Assembly: GCA_027030295.1 (NCBI GenBank)
Contig: JALVFB010000001.1
Location: 1-6,124, forward strand
DNA from: Hyphomicrobiales bacterium
GTDB lineage: Bacteria; Pseudomonadota; Alphaproteobacteria; Rhizobiales; Aestuariivirgaceae
DNA length: 6,124 nucleotides
Reading direction: 5' to 3'
Positions 1 through 6,124 of this stretch are shown piece after piece (position 1 is the first letter of the stretch; each line of letters opens with the position of its first letter). A program made the position numbers and the translations under genes. The notes below the pieces were generated by a model. It searched no databases. It worked only from the letters and a program-made list of their open reading frames with translations, and was not told the origin of the DNA.

Positions 1-10
1 CGAAAAGCTA

Positions 11-38
11 TTGACTCGATATATAACGAAGCGATAGT
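11..38 (+). promoter_or_regulatory. Candidate sigma-70-type promoter for the padR-efflux operon
   Basis: TTGACT at 11-16 matches the -35 consensus at five of six bases. GATAGT at 33-38, 16 bases further on, matches four of six bases of the -10 consensus. The segment lies in the only AT-rich, non-coding stretch before the operon, in the right orientation and about 37 bases before the padR start. An alternative -10, TATAAC at 22-27, is a better match by itself, but its -35 would fall at or beyond the left edge and cannot be judged. The promoter is inferred from position and consensus only. Confidence 0.4.
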
Positions 39-62
39 TCATATGTTGAACCGATATATGAC
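17..62. repeat. Repeated CGATATAT elements and dyads, candidate PadR operator
   Basis: CGATATATAAC at 17-27 recurs as CGATATATGAC at 52-62 (10 of 11 bases identical, 35 bases apart), with a shorter CGATA at 32-36 between them. The 12 bases at 17-28 are themselves a near-palindrome. Bases 40-60 form an imperfect 21-base dyad with outer arms CATAT and ATATG and 7 of 10 pairs matching. Inside the same stretch, GTTCA (37-41) and TGAAC (47-51) form a second short inverted repeat. PadR-family repressors commonly bind AT-rich inverted repeats next to their own promoter, so autoregulation here is plausible. Which of these elements is the actual site cannot be decided from one sequence. Confidence 0.35.
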
Positions 63-74
63 CATGAGGCTGGC

Positions 75-698
75 ATGACCATGAACGTGCGCACCCTGTG
101 CCTGGGCATTCTCTCCTTGCGGGAGGCCACGGGGTATGAAATCCGCAAGATGGTGGAAAAGGGCGCCTTTTCGCACTTCATCGATGCTTCCTATGGCTCC
201 ATCTATCCGGCGCTGGCACGCATGCTGAAGGAAGGGCTGGTGCGCGTGCGCACGGAGGACGACGGCTCGGGCCGCCCGCCGCGCAAGGTCTACACCATCA
301 CCGGGAAGGGCCGCGCCGAACTGCAACGGGCGCTCAACACCGACCCGGCGCCGGACAAGTTCAAGAGCGAGTTCCTGTTCCAGATGCTGTTTCTGGAACG
401 CATAGATCCCGCCCATCTCGCCGTTATCTACGATGCCTACATCGAGGAGCAGGAAGCGGAATTGCATGCGCTGGAGGAGGATGCCGGTGCGTTGCCGGAG
501 CATCCGGGCACGCGTTTCGTGCAGGATTATGGCCGCGTGATGCTGGGCACGGCCATCGCCTTTCTGAAGGAGCGGCGCGTGGAGATGCTGGAAGCCTTCG
601 CCGAACACGGCGGCACCGGTGAACGCCCCATTGGTGATGGCGAGGGCTGTTGCTCCGGCGCCATGGGCGTTTCCGGCGAGGAGGAGGATCGGGCATGA
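75..698 (+). CDS. PadR-family transcriptional regulator, probable repressor of the efflux operon
   Basis: A 207-residue cytoplasmic DNA-binding protein. Residues 5-85 form the PadR winged helix-turn-helix: TGYEIRKM at 19-26, the strongly conserved GSIYPAL at 41-47 (recognition region), then the wing with GRPPRKVYTIT at 66-76. Residues about 90-180 are helical and charged, as in the C-terminal dimerisation domain of longer PadR proteins. The tail (about 181-207) is Gly-rich and acidic and holds a Cys pair at 192-193, which the family does not require. The start at 75 has TGAGG (65-69) five bases upstream. The ATG at 81 (residue 3) is an alternative and would give the common family opening MNVRTLCLG. 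The gene is first in the operon and its stop overlaps the adaptor start, so it most likely controls its own promoter and the pump genes. Family assignment is firm; the ligand and repression are inferred. Confidence 0.93.
   Translation: MTMNVRTLCLGILSLREATGYEIRKMVEKGAFSHFIDASYGSIYPALARMLKEGLVRVRTEDDGSGRPPRKVYTITGKGRAELQRALNTDPAPDKFKSEFLFQMLFLERIDPAHLAVIYDAYIEEQEAELHALEEDAGALPEHPGTRFVQDYGRVMLGTAIAFLKERRVEMLEAFAEHGGTGERPIGDGEGCCSGAMGVSGEEEDRA
681..688 (+). promoter_or_regulatory. Ribosome binding site of the adaptor gene, inside padR
   Basis: GAGGAGGA lies within the last codons of padR, six bases before the ATG at 695. It is a strong Shine-Dalgarno match. It decides the adaptor start in favour of 695 rather than the in-frame ATG at 650, which has no comparable site and would put an Arg- and Gly-rich stretch ahead of the signal peptide. 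Confidence 0.75.
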
Positions 699-1804
699 GC
701 AAACGGCGCGTGCGGGATTTTCCTTTCATGATGATGCTTCTGGCGTCGCTGGTCGTTTTCTCACCGGCGGCCCCGGCGGCGAAGGACGGCAGCGGCAGCG
801 CGGCGGCGCTCAGCGTGACCGTGATGAAAGTGCGCGCCCGGACGGTGCAGGACTGGCGGCGGGCCACCGGGGTGCTGAAAGCGCTGACCATGCCGAGGGT
901 GGCGGCCGAGGTGGCCGGGCGCATCGTGGCGGTGCATGCGCGCGAAGGGCAGCGCGTGCGCAAGGGGCAGCCGCTGGCGACGATAGACGATACCGACTAC
1001 CGGCTGGCGGTGCGGCGGGCCGAATCGCTGGTGGCGCAGGCGGAGGCGCAATTGCGCGGCGCACGGCTGAAGCTGGAGCGGCTGCGCAAACTGGTGCGAC
1101 GGGGCAGCGCGCCACAGTCGGCGCTGGATGCGGCCCAGGCCGCGCACGATGCGCTCATGGCGCGGCTGAAAGGCGCGCGAGAGGGGCTGGAACAGGCGCG
1201 CCGCAGCCTGTCGAAGACCGTCATCCGCAGCCCCATCGACGGTGTTGTTCAGTCGAGGAACGTTTCGCCCGGTGATTTCATCGGCACGGGAAGGCTGGCC
1301 TTCGTGCTGGTGGATCTCTCCCGGCTGCGGGCGCGGCTGCCGTATGCGGAGACGCTGGCGCCCTTGCTGAAGCCCGGCTTGCCGGTGAAATTGCGCTGGC
1401 CGGCGGAGCCGCCGGTGGAGATTGACGAAAAGGTGCTGGCGGTGCTGCCGGCGGCCGACCCGGCCTCGCATGCGCTGACGGTGCTGGTGGACATCGACGA
1501 TGCGGAAGCGAAGGGCCTGCGCCCGGGGGGCAGCATCACCGCGCGGGTGCTGGTGGCGGCACACGAGAACGCCGTGGTGGTTCCGGCGACGGCGGTGGTG
1601 CTGCGCCCGCGCGGATACGTGGTTTACGTGCTCGATGGTGCGAAGGTGCGCGAACGCCCGGTGAAGGTGGGACTGAAAATCGACGGCATGGTGGAGATAC
1701 GCGCCGGGCTGAAGGCCGGGGAAACCATCGTGGTGGATGGCGCCGGCTTCCTGCGGGACGGCATGCGGGTGAAGGTGCGCAATGCGGGGAGTGAACGCAC
1801 ATGA
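695..1804 (+). CDS. RND efflux periplasmic adaptor (membrane fusion protein, HlyD/AcrA-like)
   Basis: A 369-residue periplasmic adaptor expected to bridge the inner-membrane pump encoded next to it and an outer-membrane channel. Residues 1-28 look like a Sec signal peptide: basic MSKRRVR, a hydrophobic stretch at 9-23, and a signal peptidase I site APA|AKD. There is no lipobox Cys, so it is not a lipoprotein as AcrA is. The first half of the biotinyl-lipoyl domain is at 69-98 (Gly75, Gly85, Gly91 spacing, ending in ATID). An alpha-helical coiled-coil hairpin follows at about 100-175, with a tip segment around RGSAPQSALDAA that fits TolC-docking tips. The second lipoyl half starts with SPIDGVV at 179-185. 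The rest fits the beta-barrel and membrane-proximal domains. The start overlaps the padR stop by ATGA, and the stop overlaps the pump start in the same way. No outer-membrane partner is encoded in the window. Confidence 0.93.
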   Translation: MSKRRVRDFPFMMMLLASLVVFSPAAPAAKDGSGSAAALSVTVMKVRARTVQDWRRATGVLKALTMPRVAAEVAGRIVAVHAREGQRVRKGQPLATIDDTDYRLAVRRAESLVAQAEAQLRGARLKLERLRKLVRRGSAPQSALDAAQAAHDALMARLKGAREGLEQARRSLSKTVIRSPIDGVVQSRNVSPGDFIGTGRLAFVLVDLSRLRARLPYAETLAPLLKPGLPVKLRWPAEPPVEIDEKVLAVLPAADPASHALTVLVDIDDAEAKGLRPGGSITARVLVAAHENAVVVPATAVVLRPRGYVVYVLDGAKVRERPVKVGLKIDGMVEIRAGLKAGETIVVDGAGFLRDGMRVKVRNAGSERT

Positions 1805-4800
1805 AGGCTCTCATCCGCCTGTTCATCCGCCACCATGTGTTCGCCGCCATGCTGAGCGCGGTCATCGTGCTGTTCGGCGTCATCAGTTTCAGCCGCATGG
1901 GGGTGGATCGTTATCCCGACATCGAGTTTCCGATGATCTCGGTGGTCACCACCTTGCCCGGCGCCAGCCCGGAGGTCGTGGACGCCAGCGTCACCAACAT
2001 CGTCGAGACGGCGGTCAACTCGGTGCCGGACATCCGTCACATCTTCTCGCGTTCGTTGCCCAATGCCTCGGTGGTGGTGGTGCAATTCGAGCTGACCAAG
2101 GACGTGGATGTCGCGTTCAACGAAGTGCAGGCGAAAATCAGCCAGATCGTCGATCGGTTGCCCGATGATGCCAGCACGCCGGCGGTGCAGAAGGTGGAGT
2201 TCGGCGCCTTTCCCGTGCTGTGGCTGGCGCTGACGGGCGAAAATCGCACGCTCAAGGACCTCAGCCTCTATGCCCGGCGGGTGCTGAAAAAGCGGCTGGA
2301 GAACATCGGCGGCGTCGGCGAGGTGAAGATCGGCGGGCAGCGCGAGCGCGCCATCCGCGTCGATCTGGACATCTTCCGCATGGCCGCGCACGGCATCGCG
2401 GTGCAGGACGTGCTGCGGGCCTTCGCCACCCGCCACTTGCAGATGCCGGGCGGGCAGATCGTCGGCGACGAGACGGAGCTGCTGATCAAGCTGGACCTGG
2501 AATATCACGATCCGGAGAGACTGAAAAACCTCATCGTCGCCTGGCGCAATGGCGCGCCGGTGCGCCTTTCCGATATCGGCCGCGTGCATGACGGGCTGGA
2601 CGACGCGCGCAAGCTGGCGCGCTACAACGACCGGCCCACCATCGCGCTGGGCGTGGTGAAGGTGAAGGGCAGCAACGCGGTCGCCGTCATCGAGCGGGTG
2701 AAGAAGCGGCTGCGCGAGGAGATCGCGCCCACGCTGCCGGCGGGGATGAAAATCTCCATCGCCACCGATGAATCCTCGCTGATTCTGACGCTGGTGCGGG
2801 CGCTGGAAGAGCACCTGGTGCTGGGCACGGTGCTTACCGCGCTCATCGTCTGGCTGTTTCTCAAGAGTTTCCGCGCCACGCTCATCATCGCGGCGGCCAT
2901 TCCCGTCTCGCTGCTGGGCGCGGTGGCGGTGATGTATTTCTTCGGCTACACCTTCAACTCGCTCACCCTGCTGGCGCTGTTGCTGCTCATCGGCGTGGTG
3001 GTGGACGATGCCATCGTGGTGCTGGAAAACATCTACCGCCACATGGAGGAGAAGCTGGAAGCGACGCCGGAGGAGGCGGCGGCGCGGGGCGGCAACGAAG
3101 TGCTGGTGGCGGTCATGGCCGCCACTTTCACGCTGGTGTCCATTTTCGCGCCGGTGGTGTTCATGGGCGGCATCATAGGCCGCTTCTTCCGCTCCTTCGG
3201 GGTGGTGGTGACCTTCGGCGTGCTCACCTCGCTGTTCGTGGCGCTGACGCTGACGCCCATGCTGTGCGCCCGCTGGCTGCGCGCTGGCGACACCCACGGG
3301 CGACTCTATCATTTGCTGGAAGCGACCTTTCAGGCGCTGGAGAAGGGCTACGTCTTCCTGTTGCGCGCGGGCCTGCGCCGGCGCTGGCTGGTGCTGCTCC
3401 TCGCCGCGCTTTCCCTGCTGCCGGTGGGGCCGATGCTTGGGCAGATGGGCAAGGGGTTCCTGCCGAAGGAAGACGAGGGACGCTTCATCGTCAGTTTCAA
3501 GACGCCGCTCGGCTCGTCGCTGGCCTATACGGACGGGCGCCTGCGGGAGGTGGAAAAGGTGCTGCGCCGGCATGATGAAATCGCCGACTATCTCTCGACC
3601 ATCGGCACGGGCGTGACGGGGCAGGTGAACCGCGGCATCATCCATGTGCGCCTGAAACCGCGCGAGGAGCGGCGGCGGCACATGTATGCCATAATCGACC
3701 AGCTGCGCGAGGAGCTGGCCACCATTCCCGGAATCAGGGCGTTTCCGGCGCCGGTGCCGGTGGTGGGCGGCCAGCGCGGCGAGCCGTTGCAGTTCGTCCT
3801 GACGGGGCCGAACCTGGACAAGACGGCGGCGCTGAGCCAACGGCTGCTGAAACGCCTGCTGCAACGCCCGGAGCTGGGGCAGGTGGACCTGGATCTGCAA
3901 CTGGACCGTCCGCAGCTGGCGCCGGTGATCGACCGCGCCCGCGCCGCGCAGGTGGGGCTTGCTCCGCGCGATGTGGCGCTGGCGCTGAACATCATCGTCG
4001 GCGGTCATGACGTGGCAAAATACAACGACGATCCCGGCGACGGCGAGCGCTACGACATCCGGCTGAAGGCGCTGCCGGGGCAGATCCGCACGGTTTCCGA
4101 CCTCTCGGCGATCTACCTGCGCACCATGCGGGGCAGGCTGGTGCCGCTGGGTGCGGTGGCGCGGTTGAAGCCGGGGTTGGGGCCGGCGGAAATCACCCGT
4201 TTCGATCTCGCCTATTCGGCGCCTTTCTTCAGCACGCCCAGGGTTTCGCTGGGCGAGGGGGTGGCCATCGTGAAGGCGGAGGCGGCGAAAATCCTGCCCG
4301 CCGGTTATCGGGTGCGCATGGTCGGCCGCGCGGAGGAGTTCGGCCGCACCATCAACTACATCGTCTTCGCCTTCGTCACCGCCATCCTCCTCGTCTACAT
4401 GGTGCTGGCCAGCCAGTTCAATTCGTTTCTGCAACCGCTGGTGCTGATGCTGGCGCAGCCGCTGGCCATCACCGGCGGCATCGCCGCGTTGTGGCTGGCG
4501 GGCATGGGGCTGAACATCTTCTCCATGATCGGGCTGGTGCTGCTGATGGGGCTGGTGGCCAAGAACTCCATCCTGCTCATCGAGTTCACCAACCAGATGC
4601 GCGCCCGCGGCATGGGCGTGAACGAGGCGCTGGAGCACGCATGCCCCATCCGCATGCGGCCGGTGTTGATGACCTCCGCCGCCATCATCGCCGCCATGAC
4701 CCCGGTGGCGTTGGGCTACGGCGCGGGGGCGGACACCAACGCCCCGCTGGCGGTGGCCATCGTCGGCGGCATGATCTCCTCCACGCTGCTCACCCTGCTG

Positions 4801-4893
4801 GTGGTGCCGGCGGCCTATTCGCTGCTGGAAAACGGCATCGAGCGGCTGCGCCGCCGCTTCGGCCGCCGTCTTGCCAGCGCGGAAGAGGTGTGA
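1801..4893 (+). CDS. RND-family efflux pump, inner-membrane transporter (HAE-1/AcrB type)
   Basis: At 1030 residues this is full length for the family (AcrB is about 1050). It is a proton-driven exporter, expected to work as a trimer with the upstream adaptor. TM1 is at about 11-32, followed by a periplasmic domain with YPDIEFP (38-44) and PGASPE (53-58). TM2-TM6 span about 338-490. TM7 is at about 528-545, followed by FLPKEDEGRF (553-562) and the second periplasmic domain. TM8-TM12 span about 851-1007. The proton-relay residues are present: D402 and D403 in TM4 (GVVVDDAIVVLEN), K921 in TM10 (GLVAKNSILLIEF) and T958 in TM11 (RPVLMTSA). These correspond to AcrB D407, D408, K940 and T978 by motif. 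The acidic pair and periplasmic motifs favour the drug and hydrophobic-compound branch over the heavy-metal branch, but the substrate is not readable. GGGGAG at 1786-1791 is a suitable ribosome binding site, and the ATG at 1801 overlaps the adaptor stop. No frameshift or truncation is seen. Confidence 0.95.
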   Translation: MKALIRLFIRHHVFAAMLSAVIVLFGVISFSRMGVDRYPDIEFPMISVVTTLPGASPEVVDASVTNIVETAVNSVPDIRHIFSRSLPNASVVVVQFELTKDVDVAFNEVQAKISQIVDRLPDDASTPAVQKVEFGAFPVLWLALTGENRTLKDLSLYARRVLKKRLENIGGVGEVKIGGQRERAIRVDLDIFRMAAHGIAVQDVLRAFATRHLQMPGGQIVGDETELLIKLDLEYHDPERLKNLIVAWRNGAPVRLSDIGRVHDGLDDARKLARYNDRPTIALGVVKVKGSNAVAVIERVKKRLREEIAPTLPAGMKISIATDESSLILTLVRALEEHLVLGTVLTALIVWLFLKSFRATLIIAAAIPVSLLGAVAVMYFFGYTFNSLTLLALLLLIGVVVDDAIVVLENIYRHMEEKLEATPEEAAARGGNEVLVAVMAATFTLVSIFAPVVFMGGIIGRFFRSFGVVVTFGVLTSLFVALTLTPMLCARWLRAGDTHGRLYHLLEATFQALEKGYVFLLRAGLRRRWLVLLLAALSLLPVGPMLGQMGKGFLPKEDEGRFIVSFKTPLGSSLAYTDGRLREVEKVLRRHDEIADYLSTIGTGVTGQVNRGIIHVRLKPREERRRHMYAIIDQLREELATIPGIRAFPAPVPVVGGQRGEPLQFVLTGPNLDKTAALSQRLLKRLLQRPELGQVDLDLQLDRPQLAPVIDRARAAQVGLAPRDVALALNIIVGGHDVAKYNDDPGDGERYDIRLKALPGQIRTVSDLSAIYLRTMRGRLVPLGAVARLKPGLGPAEITRFDLAYSAPFFSTPRVSLGEGVAIVKAEAAKILPAGYRVRMVGRAEEFGRTINYIVFAFVTAILLVYMVLASQFNSFLQPLVLMLAQPLAITGGIAALWLAGMGLNIFSMIGLVLLMGLVAKNSILLIEFTNQMRARGMGVNEALEHACPIRMRPVLMTSAAIIAAMTPVALGYGAGADTNAPLAVAIVGGMISSTLLTLLVVPAAYSLLENGIERLRRRFGRRLASAEEV

Positions 4894-4936
4894 AAGAAAG
4901 GCCGCGACGGATGACCATTCGGAGAAGGGGTGCGCG
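4894..4936 (+). other. Short gap between the pump gene and purD, no terminator seen
   Basis: These 43 bases contain no GC-rich hairpin followed by a T run, and no convincing -35/-10 pair. They hold a nine-codon ORF (ATG at 4911, stop TGA at 4938-4940) whose stop overlaps the purD ATG. Transcription from the efflux operon could therefore run into purD, unless purD has a promoter inside the 3' end of the pump gene. Confidence 0.5.
4921..4930 (+). promoter_or_regulatory. purD: Ribosome binding site of purD
   Basis: GGAGAAGGGG ends six bases before the ATG at 4937. It supports that ATG as the start, which also gives the standard PurD N-terminus (MNILLIGSGGREHAL). Confidence 0.75.
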
Positions 4937-6124
4937 ATGAACATCCTGCTCATCGGTTCCGGCGGGCGCGAGCACGCGCTGGCGTGGAAAATGGCGCAAA
5001 GCCCGCTGTGCCACACGCTGTTCTGCGCGCCGGGCAACGCCGGCATCTGCGAGGAAGCCGAGTGCGTGGCGCTGGACGTGGACGACTTCGCCGCCCTGGC
5101 GCGCTTCTGCAAGGAGAACGATGTGAAGCTGGTCGTGGTGGGGCCGGAGGCGCCGCTGGTGGCCGGCATGGCCGACTTTCTGCGCGAGGAGGGCATTGCC
5201 GTGTTCGGGCCGGGCCGGGAGGCGGCGATGCTGGAAGGCTCGAAGAGCTTCACCCGCGCCATCTGCCGCGATTACGGCATTCCTGGGCCTGAAACCGCCA
5301 CCTTCGGGGACGAGGCGGCGGCGCTGGCGTATCTGGAGAAACACGGCGCGCCCATCGTGGTGAAGGCCGACGGGCTGGCCGCCGGCAAGGGCGTGGTGGT
5401 GGCCGACGACGCGGCCACGGCGGAGGCGGCCATTCGCGACATCTTCGGCGGGGCTTTCGGCGCGGCCGGGGCGAAGGTGGTGCTGGAAGAGAAGATGGAG
5501 GGCGAGGAGGCCTCCTTCTTCGCCCTGTGCGACGGCGAGAACGTATTGGCCCTGGCCGGCGCGCAGGATCACAAGCGCGCCTTCGATGGCGATACGGGGC
5601 CGAACACCGGCGGCATGGGGGCCTATACGCCGGCGCCGGTGTTGAGTCGGGAAGCCGAGCAGCAGGTGATGGAGCGCATCGTCCTGCCCACGGTGCGGGC
5701 CATGAAGGAACGCGGGACGCCGTATGTGGGCGTGCTCTACGCCGGGCTGATGATGACCACGGAAGGCCCGAAGCTGGTGGAATACAACGTGCGCTTCGGC
5801 GACCCGGAATGCCAGCCGCTGATGATGCGGCTCGATTCCGACCTCGTGGAGCTGATGCAGGCCACCGTGGAGCACGATCTCGCCGGTGGCGTGGCGCAAT
5901 GGTCGGAGAAGGCGGCGCTGACCGTGGTCATGGCCACGCAGGGCTATCCGGGGGCTTATGAGAAGGGCAGCGTGATTTCGGGTGTGGAGCGGGCGGAGGA
6001 AGACCCGCTGGTGAAGGTGTTTCACGCCGGCACCGCGCGCAACGAGGCGGGCGAGCTCATCGCCGCCGGTGGCAGGGTGCTGAACGTCACGGCGCTGGGC
6101 GATACGATCACCGAAGCGCAGCAG
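4937..6124 (+). CDS. purD: Phosphoribosylamine-glycine ligase (GARS), 3' end cut by window edge
   Basis: A cytoplasmic enzyme that joins 5-phosphoribosylamine and glycine, using ATP, to make glycinamide ribonucleotide (GAR), the second step of de novo purine synthesis. The 396 codons present read without interruption to the last base, and no stop is reached. E. coli PurD is about 429 residues, so roughly 30 C-terminal residues are missing. The N-terminal domain starts with GSGGREHAL (7-15) and has GPEAPLVAG (69-77). The ATP-grasp domain has VVKADGLAAGKG (141-152), GPNTGGMGAY (221-230) and the family signature RFGDPECQ (286-293), which includes metal-binding Glu/Asn-type residues near E282 and N284. 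The C-terminal domain begins at about 325. Cys at 292, where E. coli has Thr, is typical of alphaproteobacterial versions as I recall them. The gene follows the pump gene by 43 bases on the same strand but belongs to an unrelated pathway. Confidence 0.97.
   Translation, partial: MNILLIGSGGREHALAWKMAQSPLCHTLFCAPGNAGICEEAECVALDVDDFAALARFCKENDVKLVVVGPEAPLVAGMADFLREEGIAVFGPGREAAMLEGSKSFTRAICRDYGIPGPETATFGDEAAALAYLEKHGAPIVVKADGLAAGKGVVVADDAATAEAAIRDIFGGAFGAAGAKVVLEEKMEGEEASFFALCDGENVLALAGAQDHKRAFDGDTGPNTGGMGAYTPAPVLSREAEQQVMERIVLPTVRAMKERGTPYVGVLYAGLMMTTEGPKLVEYNVRFGDPECQPLMMRLDSDLVELMQATVEHDLAGGVAQWSEKAALTVVMATQGYPGAYEKGSVISGVERAEEDPLVKVFHAGTARNEAGELIAAGGRVLNVTALGDTITEAQQ

Noticed and set aside
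650..694. An upstream ATG giving the adaptor 15 extra N-terminal residues
   Set aside because: The extension (MLRRHGRFRRGGGSG) would precede an otherwise normal signal peptide and overlap padR by 49 bases. The ATG at 695 has a strong ribosome binding site and the usual ATGA overlap.
761..1564. A 267-codon open frame on the minus strand opposite the adaptor gene
   Set aside because: It is rich in Arg, Gln and His with no recognisable motif. The sense strand encodes a clear adaptor protein across the same bases.
4894..4936. A possible intrinsic terminator between the pump gene and purD
   Set aside because: No stable stem followed by a T-rich stretch can be drawn in these bases.
1624..5262. 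A 1212-codon open frame on the minus strand opposite the pump gene and running into purD
   Set aside because: Its translation is dominated by His, Gln, Arg and Ala with low-complexity runs, as expected from the reverse complement of GC-rich coding sequence with strong third-position bias. It has no recognisable domain and crosses two well-identified genes. It is a frame shadow.
4790..6025. A 411-codon open frame on the minus strand opposite the pump 3' end and purD
   Set aside because: It has the same His/Arg/Gln-rich composition with no domain, and lies entirely opposite confidently identified genes.
1..6124. Mobile elements, attachment sites, CRISPR arrays, tRNA or rRNA genes, or a defence-type system
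   Set aside because: Coding sequence of known families fills the window from 75 onward. I saw no terminal inverted repeats, spaced repeat arrays, transposase or recombinase genes, or tRNA-like cloverleaf.

Overview
The window is a GC-rich stretch of a Gram-negative chromosome. It holds four genes, all on the + strand, packed almost end to end from base 75 to the right edge. The pump pair implies a double membrane. The PurD sequence (opening GSGGREHALAWK, VVKADGLAAGKG, and RFGDPECQ with Cys where enterobacteria have Thr) and the PadR opening read most like Alphaproteobacteria. That placement is inferred from remembered family sequences, not from a search.

Layout. Bases 1-74 are a short, AT-rich regulatory region (about 40% GC by count, clearly lower than the genes). 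It has a plausible sigma-70-type promoter, a repeated CGATATAT element and an imperfect dyad that could be an operator. Next comes a PadR-family transcriptional regulator (75-698). A periplasmic adaptor (membrane fusion protein) of an RND efflux system follows (695-1804), then a full-length RND inner-membrane pump of the HAE-1/AcrB type (1801-4893). Both junctions are 4-base ATGA overlaps. After a 43-base gap without a visible terminator comes purD (4937 to beyond the right edge), a housekeeping purine-biosynthesis gene cut by the window end.

How they work together. The first three genes form a self-contained regulated efflux operon. The PadR protein probably represses its own promoter until a ligand releases it, and the adaptor and pump are then made in coupled amounts. 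No outer-membrane channel gene is present, so the pump would need a TolC-like protein encoded elsewhere. The pump has the proton-relay residues expected of an active RND transporter (D402, D403, K921, T958). Its substrate cannot be read from the sequence. PurD is functionally unrelated and is probably just a neighbour, perhaps receiving readthrough transcription.

I found no mobile element, CRISPR array, RNA gene or clearly new system. The most interesting points are modest: the repeat and dyad architecture of the leader, tiny ORFs that end in ATGA overlaps at the padR and purD starts, and an unusual acidic tail with a Cys-Cys pair on the PadR protein. A very long antisense ORF opposite the pump is judged to be a composition artefact.
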